Assembly (NCBI GenBank): GCA_965660145.1
Contig: CBFHYX010000008.1
Coordinates: 173,147-237,146, forward strand
DNA from: JABURQ01 sp029243145
GTDB lineage: Bacteria; Planctomycetota; Planctomycetia; Planctomycetales; Planctomycetaceae
Reading direction: 5' to 3'
Length of the DNA stretch: 64,000 bases
Shown: in pieces, positions 29,749 through 39,123 of the stretch
How positions within the stretch are numbered: position 1 is the first letter of the stretch
Layout: every line of letters begins with the position of its first letter
Made by a program: the position numbers and the translations under genes
Notes under the pieces: model-generated
The model's input: the letters and a program-made list of their open reading frames with translations, nothing else
Databases searched by the model: none
What the model was told of the DNA's origin: nothing

Positions 29749-30568
29749 ATGTCAGATTCCGTCGCTACTCGCAATTGTCCGATTTGCAACTGCGACCAAC
29801 CGCCATGTGCCTCGCTCAAGCTTCAGCGTCAGTGACTGGGACCTCAAACGTTGTGAACAATGCCAGTTGCTGTATTTGGAGAATCCCATAAAAAATGACT
29901 AATTGGTCGATGAGTTCGCTTGGACGAAGACCTCTAAGGAAGAAGCCGTTCGACGCAACGAGCGACGGCGTCTGACGGGTTGGATTCGACACCAGTACAA
30001 GCAAGCCCGGTTGCGCTGGTTACCACATTACAAAGGCCGCGACCTCATCAACGAAATGGTGAAAAAGGGTGATGTACTTGATGTTGGCTGTAGCGAAGGG
30101 CATTTGCTCAAGGAACTCGATGATCGCTACACTCCCCACGGCATTGAGATCGACTACGAAGCCGCCCAAGTTGCGGGCGAATATGTGAGCGAACACGGCG
30201 GAAGAATTTACCAGTCCGACGCGTTCAGCAGCCTTCAAGAGATGGAGGAATCCCTGTTTGATGCGGTAATGATGCAATCCTATCTGGAACACGAGATCAA
30301 ACCACTGGAGGTGCTTCGCGAAACCCGCCGGGTTCTCCGTCCACAAGGTTTCTTGGTAATAAAAGTGCCAAATCTGGACTGCTGGAATCGCCGACTTCAA
30401 GGGAATGGGTGGCCCGGTTTTCGTTTTCCAGACCACGTCAATTACTTTACTCCCAATACGATCTGCGAAGTGATCGAATGAGCCGACCTGAGGATCGCTC
30501 GTTTTAAAATGGTAGATCGAACGCCAGCCAGCGACAACTTGTGGATCGTCGCTCAACGGGCGGCATAG
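29749..30568 (+). pseudogene. Class I SAM-dependent methyltransferase with zinc-ribbon N-terminus, three disabling lesions
   Basis: The ancestral frame can be followed through three breaks. It starts at ATG 29749 with a Cys-rich knuckle (RNCPICNCDQPPC) and then needs a frame change near 29821, since its own frame stops at 29833. The new frame encodes SVSDWDLKRCEQCQLLYLENP and hits TAA at 29900-29902. A long open stretch follows with the SAM motif DVLDVGCSEGHLLKELD, then MMQSYLEHEIKPLEVLRETRR and NYFTPNTICEVIE. It stops at TGA 30479-30481. Beyond that TGA the same frame continues with ADLRIARFKMVDRTP and DNLWIVAQRAA to TAG at 30566. CGA to TGA explains the last stop. Surviving sub-frames might still make a partial protein (29903-30481), but the gene looks dead. 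Confidence 0.82.
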
Positions 30569-30838
30569 CCCCCAACTGTTATCTCCAGAATTCATAAGCA
30601 GGCGAATCAAAAGGCGAGGTGAGTGAGGCCGTCCATCCACAACACGATTCATCGCACTGAAACCCGCGATCTTCGTTAATTGCACTGCCTTTCAGGTATT
30701 TCTGTATTCTCGCCTCAGGATCACCGCTCTGAGCAGGGTTCTAACGCCGATCTTCCGGCCCGCTTTGAGGTTGCGGGATTTTGTCTCGCACGCTAAAAAT
30801 CACCCATCAAACACTGAAAAACCTCGGGAAGGATACCG

Positions 30839-31402
30839 ATGTCTGACGAGCAATTTGCCAAGGATTACATCACGCAGCTTCATGACTTGTTGCCGAAGCT
30901 CGACACCGCCAAAGTCGCCGAAACCATTGCCGCCATGCGCAAAGTTCGCGACACGGGAAAAACCGTCTACATTTGCGGCAACGGAGGCAGCTCTTCGATT
31001 GCCGCCCAGATGGTGGTCGATATCGTCAAATGTGCGTCACTCGGAAAACCGTCCCGTTTCAAAATGATCTGTCTTTCGGACAGCATCTCCACTCTCACGG
31101 CTTACGCCAACGATGAAGGTTACGACGCCGTTTTTGTCGAACCGCTGAAGAACTTCGCCGAAGAGGGCGACATGCTGATCGGTATTTCCGGCAGCGGCAA
31201 CAGTGCGAACGTATTGAACGCGGTCGAATACGCCAACTCAGTCGGTTGCACCACAGTTGCTTTAACGACCAGCGAAGGTGGCAAGTTGAAAGACGCTGTC
31301 ACCATTCCCATGATGGTGCCTCACGGCCACATGGGTCGCCTCGAAGATTGCTTCTTTGTTCTGACACATATTCTGTGTTACTTCTTCACGGAAGTTGAGT
31401 GA
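30839..31402 (+). CDS. SIS domain sugar-phosphate isomerase (GmhA-like)
   Basis: 187-residue cytoplasmic SIS-domain protein, most like sedoheptulose-7-phosphate isomerase (GmhA), the first step to heptose for LPS. Motifs: VYICGNGGSSSIAAQMVVD (phosphosugar loop), MLIGISGSGNSANVLNAVEYA, VALTTSEGGKLKDAV and the C-terminal helix GRLEDCFFVLTHILCYFF. The start ATG is preceded by a good ribosome site (gggaagga). Some GmhA catalytic residues cannot be verified by eye, so another sugar-phosphate isomerase role is possible. Its 3' end overlaps the convergent small membrane protein gene by 25 bp. Confidence 0.8.
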   Translation: MSDEQFAKDYITQLHDLLPKLDTAKVAETIAAMRKVRDTGKTVYICGNGGSSSIAAQMVVDIVKCASLGKPSRFKMICLSDSISTLTAYANDEGYDAVFVEPLKNFAEEGDMLIGISGSGNSANVLNAVEYANSVGCTTVALTTSEGGKLKDAVTIPMMVPHGHMGRLEDCFFVLTHILCYFFTEVE

Positions 31403-31815
31403 TCGGGCAACGCTTTATTGTTATCTGCTGATTGTTGATAACATCGACAGAGAATCAGGCTGAACGGAATCCACCAGATCAAGTCGTTGAACAGAGTGCA
31501 GCGAAACATGGTCCAAGGTAGATCGCCGGCAATCGCAGCCTGCAAAAAACCAATCGGTCCGAATATCTTCCCCAGCAAGCCGACCAGCACGATGGGCCAG
31601 TGTCGAACATAGTCATACGCGGCAATGCCATAGCCGATGCCGTACACGCCCACGATCATTCCGATACACTGCCATAACTGAGGATAGCGGGCCGGTTCAT
31701 CGAATCCCGCCCACTGGAATGAATGTTCGGGTAACAGCACTACGACAGTCCCCCACAGCAGGTTATAGGCGGCTGCGAGTTGCAAAGTTCTCGAAGGTTT
31801 CTTGGGAGTGGTCAT
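31378..31815 (-). CDS. Small four-helix integral membrane protein of unknown function
   Basis: 145 residues with about four hydrophobic segments (LAAAYNLLWGTVVVLLP, LWQCIGMIVGVYGIGYGIAA, WPIVLVGLLGKIFGPIGFLQAA, DLIWWIPFSLILCRCY). I recognise no catalytic motif. Similar small proteins in planctomycetes are sometimes annotated, without clear basis, as alkyl hydroperoxide reductase. It converges with, and overlaps by 25 bp, the SIS-domain gene, so their 3' ends may interfere. Confidence 0.7.
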   Translation of the reverse strand: MTTPKKPSRTLQLAAAYNLLWGTVVVLLPEHSFQWAGFDEPARYPQLWQCIGMIVGVYGIGYGIAAYDYVRHWPIVLVGLLGKIFGPIGFLQAAIAGDLPWTMFRCTLFNDLIWWIPFSLILCRCYQQSADNNKALPDHSTSVKK

Positions 31816-31898
31816 GTTGGGGTGATCTCAGTTAGATTGTGTTCGTTGAGTTAATCATAGAACCGTTGTCCCGTGTCGAAATTCACTGAGGAAACAAC

Positions 31899-32747
31899 AT
31901 GCAGGTTGACGATTGGCAGCTTCACACAGTCTCGGGAGGCCACTTCAAAGTGGATGGCGGTACGATGTTCTCCGTCGTTCCCAAACCGCTCTGGTCAAGA
32001 AAAGCCACAGCCGACGAACTCAATCGTATCGATCAGGCCACCAACTGTCTGCTGATTCGAATGGGCGACAAAAATCTCCTCATTGATACCGGTTACGGTT
32101 CTAAGATGAGTGACAAACAGCGCAGGTTCATCTATGCCGAAGCGGGAAACCCGTTGGAACGAAGTCTCGCCGAACAGGGGGTCAGCCGTGAAGAAATCGA
32201 TACGGTCGTGCTGACGCACTTACATTTTGATCACGCCGGAGGAGTGACACGCCGCAACGAAAACGGCGAACTTAAACTCGAATTCCCGAACGCCGAGCAT
32301 GTCATCCAGCAAGGGGAATGGAATGTTGCGAATGCTGATTGGCCCGAACTACGCGGCGTCTATACCTCAGAAAATTATGAGTTACTGGCCGATTCCGCTC
32401 AATTGCGATTGATCGAAGGCGATGTCGAGATCGCTCCGGGAGTGCGCTGCGTGGTGACTGGAGGACATACCGAGTTTCATCAAGCCATCGTCATCGAACA
32501 TGGTGACGAAGCATTTTATCATCTCGCCGACATCTGTCCGACAAGCTGGAATTTACCGACAGCCTGGTGTACCGGATTCGATTTGAATCAATTGGAAACC
32601 AGACGGAGTAAACGGAGACTTCTTCAGGAAATTTCCGAACGTGATGCTTGGTTACTATTCGATCATGACCCCGAGTTGGCGGCAGTGAAGATCGTTGCCG
32701 ACGACCGCGGCGAATTTGTCGTGTCGGATCGGCTCACCACGCTCTGA
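31899..32747 (+). CDS. Metallo-beta-lactamase fold hydrolase
   Basis: 282-residue MBL-fold metallohydrolase. The metal-binding motif is VVLTHLHFDHAGGV, preceded by LLIRMGDKNLLIDTGYGSKM. Further ligands are expected in CVVTGGHTEFHQAIVI and in the late DAWLLFDHDPE. The class includes lactonases, glyoxalase II-like and other hydrolases; the layout is close to N-acyl homoserine lactonase-type enzymes, but the substrate is not decidable. The ATG has a fair ribosome site (gaggaaac). Its end faces the fabF terminator. Confidence 0.87.
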   Translation: MQVDDWQLHTVSGGHFKVDGGTMFSVVPKPLWSRKATADELNRIDQATNCLLIRMGDKNLLIDTGYGSKMSDKQRRFIYAEAGNPLERSLAEQGVSREEIDTVVLTHLHFDHAGGVTRRNENGELKLEFPNAEHVIQQGEWNVANADWPELRGVYTSENYELLADSAQLRLIEGDVEIAPGVRCVVTGGHTEFHQAIVIEHGDEAFYHLADICPTSWNLPTAWCTGFDLNQLETRRSKRRLLQEISERDAWLLFDHDPELAAVKIVADDRGEFVVSDRLTTL

Positions 32748-32761
32748 AGTCGAGTGAGCGT

Positions 32762-32794
32762 AAAAAAAGAGCTCTCACAAATTCATGTGAGAGC
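32762..32794 (-). terminator. Rho-independent terminator of fabF
   Basis: Read on the minus strand, a 9-bp stem (gctctcaca at 32771-32779 with tgtgagagc at 32786-32794, loop of six) is followed by a run of T (complement of A at 32762-32768). It lies after the fabF stop and could also slow transcripts from the MBL gene. Confidence 0.85.
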
Positions 32795-32862
32795 CCATTT
32801 TGATGAAGCGGGGGTACCCATCGTCTCAGCAGCGCAACGCGGGGATTCCAATGTCTCTCAGC

Positions 32863-34116
32863 TTAAATCTTCTTCACAAGCAAGCTGATATTGTGTCCGC
32901 CGAACCCGAAACTGTTATTGAGGGCATAATCGACTTGAGCTTCACGCGATTCATTGGGAATGTAATCGAGATCGCAATCGGGATCGGCTTCTTCGTAATT
33001 GATTGTGGGTGGTAATTTTCCATTCTTCAGCGCGAGAGAACACGCCACTGTTTCGATGCCACACGACGCACCAATAATATGCCCGGTCATACTTTTGGTC
33101 GAACTGACTTGAAGCTTGGCAGCCGCGTCGCCAAAGACTTTCTTCAACGCTACAGTTTCCATCGCATCGTTCAATTTCGTACCCGTCCCGTGCGCATTCA
33201 CATAAATATTGTCTGCGACATCAGCGGGCTCTAAACCGGCTTGAGCAAAAGCCTGATTGATGGCGCGAGTCGCTTCGACCGCATCGGGATCCGGTTGGAC
33301 AAGATGAAAACTGTCCGAGGTCGAACCGTAACCGATCAATTCGACGTAAGCTTTTCCGCCGCGCTTAGCGAGATGTTCGGCAGATTCCATGATCACGATG
33401 CCGGCACCTTCCGACATGATGAAACCGTGCCGCTCTTTGTTGAACGGTCGGACAGATTTCTCTGGCTCATCATTCGAGCCTTTATTCATCGCTTTCATGT
33501 TACTGAAGGCGGCCAAGCCGAGACGCGTCAAGGACGCTTCTGTTCCACCACTGATGACAATGTCGACTTCGCCGCGTTGCAACATTTCGTAGCCGTCAAT
33601 GATCGCGTTCCCCGAAGACGCACACGCCGTGCTGACGGTATAGGCGGGGCCTCTCGCTCCAAACGCGAGAGAGATGTTCGCAGGAGATGCATTCGGCATC
33701 AACATCGGGATGGTGAAAACAGAGACCCGTCGTGGTCCTTTTTCGATCAATCGTTCGGTCTGTTCCTGGAGAGTTTCCATCCCGGAAAGTCCCGAACCGA
33801 GAATGACGGCGACGCGCGTTCCCAAATTCGTGAGTGGCAAGTCGGCATCGAGTAAAGCCTCTCGTGCGGCGACCAAGGCAAAACGAGTCGCCCAGTCAAT
33901 CCGTCGGACATCGATGAGATCTCCGAGATCTCCTTGCAAGGCCTCAAGATCGAGGTCGGAAATCTCGCCTCCGATGGTCACCTGCAAATCATCCGTCTTC
34001 ATACGTGTCAACGGACGAATTCCACTACGACCATTCATCAGGCCGTCCCAGAATTCGTTCAGGTTTTTACCCAGTGATGTGACGACTCCAAGGCCGCTAA
34101 TAACGATCTGACTCAT
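32863..34116 (-). CDS. fabF: Beta-ketoacyl-ACP synthase II
   Basis: Condensing enzyme of type II fatty acid synthesis, 417 residues, the usual FabF length. Start MSQIVISGLGVVTSLGKN. The active-site Cys165 lies in TVSTACASSGNAI, and the two catalytic histidines lie in VNAHGTGTKLNDAME and TGHIIGASCGIE. The C-terminus NNSFGFGGHNISLLVKK is characteristic. No acpP or fabG is adjacent, so it may be a standalone or secondary synthase. It is divergent from the CHAD-domain gene and ends at a clear terminator. Confidence 0.92.
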   Translation of the reverse strand: MSQIVISGLGVVTSLGKNLNEFWDGLMNGRSGIRPLTRMKTDDLQVTIGGEISDLDLEALQGDLGDLIDVRRIDWATRFALVAAREALLDADLPLTNLGTRVAVILGSGLSGMETLQEQTERLIEKGPRRVSVFTIPMLMPNASPANISLAFGARGPAYTVSTACASSGNAIIDGYEMLQRGEVDIVISGGTEASLTRLGLAAFSNMKAMNKGSNDEPEKSVRPFNKERHGFIMSEGAGIVIMESAEHLAKRGGKAYVELIGYGSTSDSFHLVQPDPDAVEATRAINQAFAQAGLEPADVADNIYVNAHGTGTKLNDAMETVALKKVFGDAAAKLQVSSTKSMTGHIIGASCGIETVACSLALKNGKLPPTINYEEADPDCDLDYIPNESREAQVDYALNNSFGFGGHNISLLVKKI

Positions 34117-34295
34117 GATTCTCCATTATGAATGGTCAGACGGAGATTGCTCCGTTGTGTTTGAGGCCGATTTGATCGACCGATGTTTGTTTAACAACTT
34201 CCAGTTTTTTCGGGATCTCCCGTTCCGAAGGCGTTATTGTACAAACTATGAAGATTTCTGGACCCCATTTGAAGGAATATTTTTGAGGATTCGGT

Positions 34296-34766
34296 GTGTT
34301 CCGTCTGCAAATTGAAAAACCCGTCACCCGAGAATTACGGCTTGTCGTTCGTGATCGGATCGATTTCGCCCTCGATCTGCTCGCAGAAAACGACGAATTG
34401 TCTCCCGAGACTGTGCATCAGCTTAGAAAATGCGGCAAACGACTTAAAGCACTATTTCGGCTTGCCATAACCTTAAATCAGGCCGCTGGGGAGCAGAATA
34501 TCACCCGTTATCGCGATTTGGGACACAAATTGGCAGATTTATTGGGATACGATCACGATCTGCAAAATCTCAGCGAAATCCTCGAAATTCTCACCGTGCG
34601 ACCTCATTCACTCGATGAAGACCTGCAACGGTTGATCTTACAAAAGGAGTGCTTGCAACTCGGACGATATTTGTATCAGAAAAAAACCGAGCCAAGCTCA
34701 AAAACTGTTCTCTTCCATCCAGTCGGGATCGTTAATACTCCTCTCTTCCAAAGTATGACTTCATGA
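34296..34766 (+). CDS. Short CHAD domain protein
   Basis: CHAD domains are all-helical, rich in conserved His/Arg/Lys, and bind polyphosphate. The motif VHQLRKCGKRLKALFRLA and the later YRDLGHKLADLLGYDHDLQNL match the family. At 156 residues it covers only about half of a typical CHAD protein (about 250-300), so it is a short form or a 3'-truncated gene. Start is GTG at 34296. Its stop overlaps the ATG of the next methyltransferase gene as ATGA, meaning the pair is translationally coupled. Confidence 0.75.
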   Translation: MFRLQIEKPVTRELRLVVRDRIDFALDLLAENDELSPETVHQLRKCGKRLKALFRLAITLNQAAGEQNITRYRDLGHKLADLLGYDHDLQNLSEILEILTVRPHSLDEDLQRLILQKECLQLGRYLYQKKTEPSSKTVLFHPVGIVNTPLFQSMTS

Positions 34767-35437
34767 TTCCTCGGAGACTCGAACCCGAAGTGATGGACAC
34801 ACAGCATGAAGCGCGCGAGTACGATGAGATGGATCACTCGGGAGTCAATGAACTGTTCGTCTCTGATTTTCTGTCTGCCTGCCCGCAAAGCATTCTTAAC
34901 GATTCCAGCGACATTCTCGACTTGGGAACAGGAACGGCACTCATCCCTATCGAGTTTTGTCGGCAATCAAAACAGGGAAACATCACGGCGATCGATTTGG
35001 CTGACGAAATGTTGAAACTCGCCAAAGCAAACATCGAACGGGCCGATCTCTCCGCACGTGTTCGGCTCATCAAATGCGACGCCAAACAGTTGCCCTTCGA
35101 AAATGATTGTTTCTCTGTCGTGATTTCCAATAGCATCATTCACCACATTCCAGAACCACTCGTGGCAATGCGTGACATGGTGCGAGTCCTTAAACTGGGC
35201 GGCTTGCTATTCGTTCGAGATCTGATGCGTCCCGACTCTGTTGACCAACTCGAAGCACTCGTCGATCAACATACCTCGAACGAGACCGACTATTCACGAC
35301 AATTATTTCGTCAATCATTGCATGCCGCGTTAACGGTCTCTGAGGTTGTCGAGATGCTGGAAGGTTTGCACCTCCCGCGAGAAGCGGTCGTCGCAACATC
35401 TGACCGACATTGGACGGTGAGCACTTTGTTGCCGTAA
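34763..35437 (+). CDS. Class I SAM-dependent methyltransferase
   Basis: 224-residue methyltransferase of the Methyltransf_11/25 type. Motif I is ILDLGTGTALIPIEFCRQ, the acidic motif is ITAIDLADEMLKLAKANIE, the D-loop is RLIKCDAKQLPFEND, and post-motif II is NSIIHHIPEPLVAMRDMVRVLKLGG, shortened here. It begins inside the stop codon of the CHAD gene (4-bp overlap), so the two are probably made together. Substrate unknown; the sequence looks like small-molecule methyltransferases rather than RNA ones. Confidence 0.85.
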   Translation: MIPRRLEPEVMDTQHEAREYDEMDHSGVNELFVSDFLSACPQSILNDSSDILDLGTGTALIPIEFCRQSKQGNITAIDLADEMLKLAKANIERADLSARVRLIKCDAKQLPFENDCFSVVISNSIIHHIPEPLVAMRDMVRVLKLGGLLFVRDLMRPDSVDQLEALVDQHTSNETDYSRQLFRQSLHAALTVSEVVEMLEGLHLPREAVVATSDRHWTVSTLLP

Positions 35438-35628
35438 ATTGGTGGATATTTGTGACATTCCTGCCTGGTCGGCACTCCTCGAAATAATCGATATATATTA
35501 CCATTCTTCACTGGACTCCTTTATTTCACTGTTTTACTCAAGATCTCTATTCTATTTATCCGATGAACTCTAAGCACACAACATTTACTCACCTCAACTC
35601 TTTCCCCAAAGATATTGGAGTCTGATTC

Positions 35629-35886
35629 ATGGCCGTCCCGATGTCGCCAACGCTTTCGAATCAAGAAGTTCGTTTAAACTCGGCCCTCAACGAACTCGAT
35701 TCGACCCTCCAGGAGGCAGTCGAGCAGGATGCTCGATTTGAAAATCTCCAGCAAGATTGGCGACAACAGTGGGATTTGCACGACGAGCAAATTGCAGATC
35801 GTCTGCGAATCCTCAATGAGAAGTTGCCGCAACTCAAGGAGAAGGGTGATCTCCAAACGTTGCCGCAACTGAAGGTCCTTTCCTGA
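35629..35886 (+). CDS. Small coiled-coil-like hypothetical protein
   Basis: 85 residues, highly charged and helical, with leucines at heptad-like spacing (RLNSALNELDSTLQEAV, ADRLRILNEKLPQLKEK). No known domain recognised. ATG with a weak ribosome site (ttggagtc). The gene stands alone after a 190-bp spacer behind the methyltransferase and is followed by a hairpin shared with the convergent nuclease gene. Composition argues for a real protein, possibly a structural or regulatory coiled coil. Confidence 0.6.
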   Translation: MAVPMSPTLSNQEVRLNSALNELDSTLQEAVEQDARFENLQQDWRQQWDLHDEQIADRLRILNEKLPQLKEKGDLQTLPQLKVLS

Positions 35887-35942
35887 GAGAGTTCCCGGGA
35901 GCGAAGCGGCGCGAGACCGTTTCCGGGGAATGATCACAGGTG

Positions 35943-35981
35943 CCCGTTCTCCGGTTCCCTCCAGACCGACCGGAGAGCGGG
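35943..35981. terminator. Long GC-rich hairpin between convergent genes
   Basis: Arms 35943-35955 (cccgttctccggt) and 35969-35981 (accggagagcggg) pair 12 of 13 positions. No T-run follows, so it is a weak or bidirectional terminator, or a REP-like unit. Confidence 0.5.
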
Positions 35982-36000
35982 TTCCGGTTGGTTGAATTTC

Positions 36001-37281
36001 TTATTTCACCAACCGCGGCTCTCCCCACACTGCCAGATTGTGGAGCGATTCTGAGCCTTCTCCCGCAACCGTCACCAGCTTCAGTTTGAATAGCTTCTCG
36101 GATGGTAAATCAGCCGACAAAATCACGGTAGAATCTTGCGTTGTCAGAAACTTACTCTCGGCGACCACTTTGCCATCAATCAGGATTTGAAATTTGACCG
36201 TACCGGTCGCTCCGGCCAACAGATGCAAGCCAACATCACAAACGATCTTCTGATAGCAGTCGCCGTTGGTGAGTGTGAAGTCAATCGAAGACGGTACTCC
36301 GGCACCAAAGCCTTTTGCGTAGTTTTTTTTGCCAATCTTGAGTGGATGCAATTTGCGGCCCGCATCGAACCCCTGATCAACGAGAAACGGCGTCACATAA
36401 TACGGATGTGTCGTCATGCGGGGGATTGTTTCTGAAAGCCACGATGACAGGTTCTGTTCGTCCCACTGTCTGGCTTCCTCGGCATCAATGCGATCATAAG
36501 CCAGACAAAACACGGTGTAGCATAAATCAGCAATATGCTCCGCGTTTCGATGAGCCAATCGCGAACGTGTTTTTTCAGCGAGAGTTCCATCGCCGTACTG
36601 GATTGATTGGACAATGGGAATGATGCCCGCTGCCGCGTTACGTTCAAGCAAGACTTGATGTTGATAGAGCCGCAATGCCACCTCATCAATGCTGCCTCCC
36701 AATAGCTTGGGAGCATATTCAGCTTCCGGGATTTCAAACGTCCCCACATTGCTGATCCCGCCATAACCGAAAGTGTAATTAAGATTCACTTTATCGGGTG
36801 TGGGCGGCAACAAGATCCGTAACGCGGCTTCATTCACCGGGCTGGAATGTGCGGACGGCGAGCCGGGGTCTTCGTTCCAATGACACAACACGCCGAGAAA
36901 CTTGAGTGCTTCATCAACGGGGTCGTCTTCGTCGAATTTGTTGGGATGTTGAATTCGTGCGATGGTTTGTTCGAGATACCACTGCATCGCGGGAATGCTC
37001 TTCTCGGGTGAATTGACATCGTGGAGAGACAATTGCGGACCGGGCGGGAGGCAATATTTATCCAGATGTGGCGCTTTGCCACCCGCGTGTTGATCCTGCA
37101 ACTTGTTGTAATTTTTGCCGAGTGCTTTCCAATATTTGTCGTCGAGCTTCTCTTGTTGCCAGGCAGGAAGATGCTCAATGGCCCAGGCGCGGATGAGATC
37201 GTGTCCACGCCCCCAACCGAACGAAACAGTCGGCTGCAAAAGAAGCAGACACAGGATGGCAGAAGTGAGGAGATGTTTCAT
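36001..37281 (-). CDS. Secreted S1/P1-nuclease-like (zinc-dependent phospholipase C fold) protein with NPCBM domain
   Basis: 426 residues with signal peptide (LTSAILCLLLLQPTVSFG). The mature protein begins WGRGHDLI, the N-terminal Trp/His arrangement typical of S1/P1 nucleases and phospholipase C-like zinc enzymes, where the Trp itself ligates metal. Further candidate ligands occur in LSLHDVN and FLGVLCHWNEDPGSPSAH. The last ~120 residues match an NPCBM carbohydrate-binding module (YAKGFGAGVPSSIDFTL, CDVGLHLLAGATGTVKFQI, VWGEPRLV). It may act on surface-bound substrates. Which enzyme activity it has is inferred only from the N-terminal pattern. Confidence 0.6.
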   Translation of the reverse strand: MKHLLTSAILCLLLLQPTVSFGWGRGHDLIRAWAIEHLPAWQQEKLDDKYWKALGKNYNKLQDQHAGGKAPHLDKYCLPPGPQLSLHDVNSPEKSIPAMQWYLEQTIARIQHPNKFDEDDPVDEALKFLGVLCHWNEDPGSPSAHSSPVNEAALRILLPPTPDKVNLNYTFGYGGISNVGTFEIPEAEYAPKLLGGSIDEVALRLYQHQVLLERNAAAGIIPIVQSIQYGDGTLAEKTRSRLAHRNAEHIADLCYTVFCLAYDRIDAEEARQWDEQNLSSWLSETIPRMTTHPYYVTPFLVDQGFDAGRKLHPLKIGKKNYAKGFGAGVPSSIDFTLTNGDCYQKIVCDVGLHLLAGATGTVKFQILIDGKVVAESKFLTTQDSTVILSADLPSEKLFKLKLVTVAGEGSESLHNLAVWGEPRLVK

Positions 37282-37341
37282 GACGGCACAACATCAATTC
37301 GAGAACGGGTTGAGATGATCGAGACATCTTGACTTTAAGGA

Positions 37342-37364
37342 GTTCTCCAAGTGGATTGGAGAAC
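37342..37364 (-). terminator. Hairpin downstream of the symporter gene
   Basis: 9-bp perfect stem (gttctccaa 37342-37350; ttggagaac 37356-37364) in the spacer between the symporter stop and the next gene start on the minus strand. There is no T-run, so termination is uncertain. Confidence 0.4.
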
Positions 37365-37452
37365 CGGATTGAAGAATTCACAAAACGCTCATCAATGAAA
37401 TTTCAACGTTTTACTATCAAGAAGCCGCCTTAGAGAAGATCGAAGTTCTTCA

Positions 37453-39123
37453 CTATTCGGCGAGTTCGATGGCAGAGGGTATCTCAGGCTTGGCTGGTTC
37501 CAACACCGAAAAATCTGCGAAGACTGCGTAAATCGCGATGACGGCAACAATCAACACGAGACCCGCTTTGCGGGTGTGCTTCCAAGGAGTCATATCGACC
37601 GCTTTGACATCTTCTTGGACGAATTCGGTTTCGCGAGGATACAGTTCTCCGAGAACAAGCATCAGGACAACAAGCCAACAGAAAACGATTCCCAAAAAAT
37701 GGAATGGCTGCATGGACTCCACAATCAGCGGAAACGGTGGGACGAAGTAACCGACGGCGATAATCGTGAAGCCGCTGACCAATCCCACTTTCGCAGCAAA
37801 CGCCGAAACGCGACGAGTCAACATACCAACCAGAACAACCGAGAAAATGGGGATGAAATACATGCCATTCATCTTCTGCAAGTAACCAAAGATGCTCTCT
37901 GTTTTCGCTAACAGCGGTGCCAGAGACATGGCAATGATCGCCACAATCCAGCCGAAGATTTTGCCGCTACGGACGACCTGTTGTTCTGATGCATGCGGAT
38001 TTAAGAGTGTTTTGTAGAGTCCTAAACTAAAGAGTGTGCAAGAGCTATTCAGCGCCGAGTTAAAGCTGGAAAGAATCGCTCCGATCATGGCGGCTGCAAA
38101 AAAACCAGTGAGAGGAGCCGGCAAAACATCACTCACCAACCGGCCATATGCCGTCACAGACTTGATTCCTTCGTCTTTGTAGATGGTATAGGCAATCATG
38201 CCGGGCAGAACGAGATAAAATGGTCCGAGCAATTTGAGAGCACCTGTGAGTAGAACTCCCTTCTGGCCTTCAGCCAAACTGCTGGCTCCGAATGTTCGCT
38301 GGATAATCTGCTGGTTGGTGGTCCAATAGAATAACGTGAGCAGAAAAATTCCCGAGAAGACGGTAGAGAATGGGACGGAAGACTCGGGACCACCCACGGA
38401 ATTCATCCGGGCTCTTTGCTCTTCAAACAGACGATCTGCGCCTGCCGTGATGCCGCCGTCTCCCCCCAATTGAGACAAGGCAAAGACCGTAATCATCATC
38501 CCCCCGACAAGCAGACCGATACCGTTCAATGTGTCTGAGACAGCCACGGTTCGCAAGCCACCGAATAGAGCGTAGAGAGATCCGATGATGCCCACCATCC
38601 AGACAATCAGCCACAAGGCAAAGGTTCCGGTGTCGATGTTCAACGACTCTGGCAAAGTACCCAAGAGTGCTTTCACATCCATGACTCCGATCATGCCTTG
38701 AGCACCCGTGTACAGAATGATGGGAAGGAGAATCCCCACATAGGCGAGTAAAAAGATGATGTTGGTAATGACTTGTGTTTGACGATCAAAGCGGATCTCC
38801 AGATATTCGGGAACCGTTGCGACGCCACTTTTCAAAAAGCGAGGCAAGAAGAACCATGCCATCATGACAAGAGAAATAACGCTGACCACTTCCCAAACCA
38901 TCACACACAAGCCATCTTTGAAGGCATCACCGTTCAAACCGACGAGTTGTTCGGTCGATAAATTAGTCAGCAGCAAAGAGCCAGCGATCAGCGGGAATGT
39001 GAGCGATCGTCCTGCCAGAAAATAGCCGCCTGTGCTGTCATGATCGTCCTGATGTGTGATTCGCCAGGTCAGGAAAGCGACGAGGCCGGTGAAAAACAGA
39101 AATGAGGCAATCGTGAGAAACAT
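37453..39123 (-). CDS. Sodium:solute symporter (SSS/SLC5 family)
   Basis: 556-residue multi-spanning transporter. Hydrophobic helices are spread across the whole length, starting with FLTIASFLFFTGLVAFLTW and ending at LVLIVAVIAIYAVFADFSV. The SSS fold is seen in YFLAGRSLTFPLIAGSLLLTN, the EYLEIRFDRQTQV segment after helix 3, and GFFAAAMIGAILSSFNSALNS. It is closest to the YidK/SglT subgroup, which includes sugar transporters, but the substrate is not certain. Single gene, with a hairpin downstream. Confidence 0.88.
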   Translation of the reverse strand: MFLTIASFLFFTGLVAFLTWRITHQDDHDSTGGYFLAGRSLTFPLIAGSLLLTNLSTEQLVGLNGDAFKDGLCVMVWEVVSVISLVMMAWFFLPRFLKSGVATVPEYLEIRFDRQTQVITNIIFLLAYVGILLPIILYTGAQGMIGVMDVKALLGTLPESLNIDTGTFALWLIVWMVGIIGSLYALFGGLRTVAVSDTLNGIGLLVGGMMITVFALSQLGGDGGITAGADRLFEEQRARMNSVGGPESSVPFSTVFSGIFLLTLFYWTTNQQIIQRTFGASSLAEGQKGVLLTGALKLLGPFYLVLPGMIAYTIYKDEGIKSVTAYGRLVSDVLPAPLTGFFAAAMIGAILSSFNSALNSSCTLFSLGLYKTLLNPHASEQQVVRSGKIFGWIVAIIAMSLAPLLAKTESIFGYLQKMNGMYFIPIFSVVLVGMLTRRVSAFAAKVGLVSGFTIIAVGYFVPPFPLIVESMQPFHFLGIVFCWLVVLMLVLGELYPRETEFVQEDVKAVDMTPWKHTRKAGLVLIVAVIAIYAVFADFSVLEPAKPEIPSAIELAE

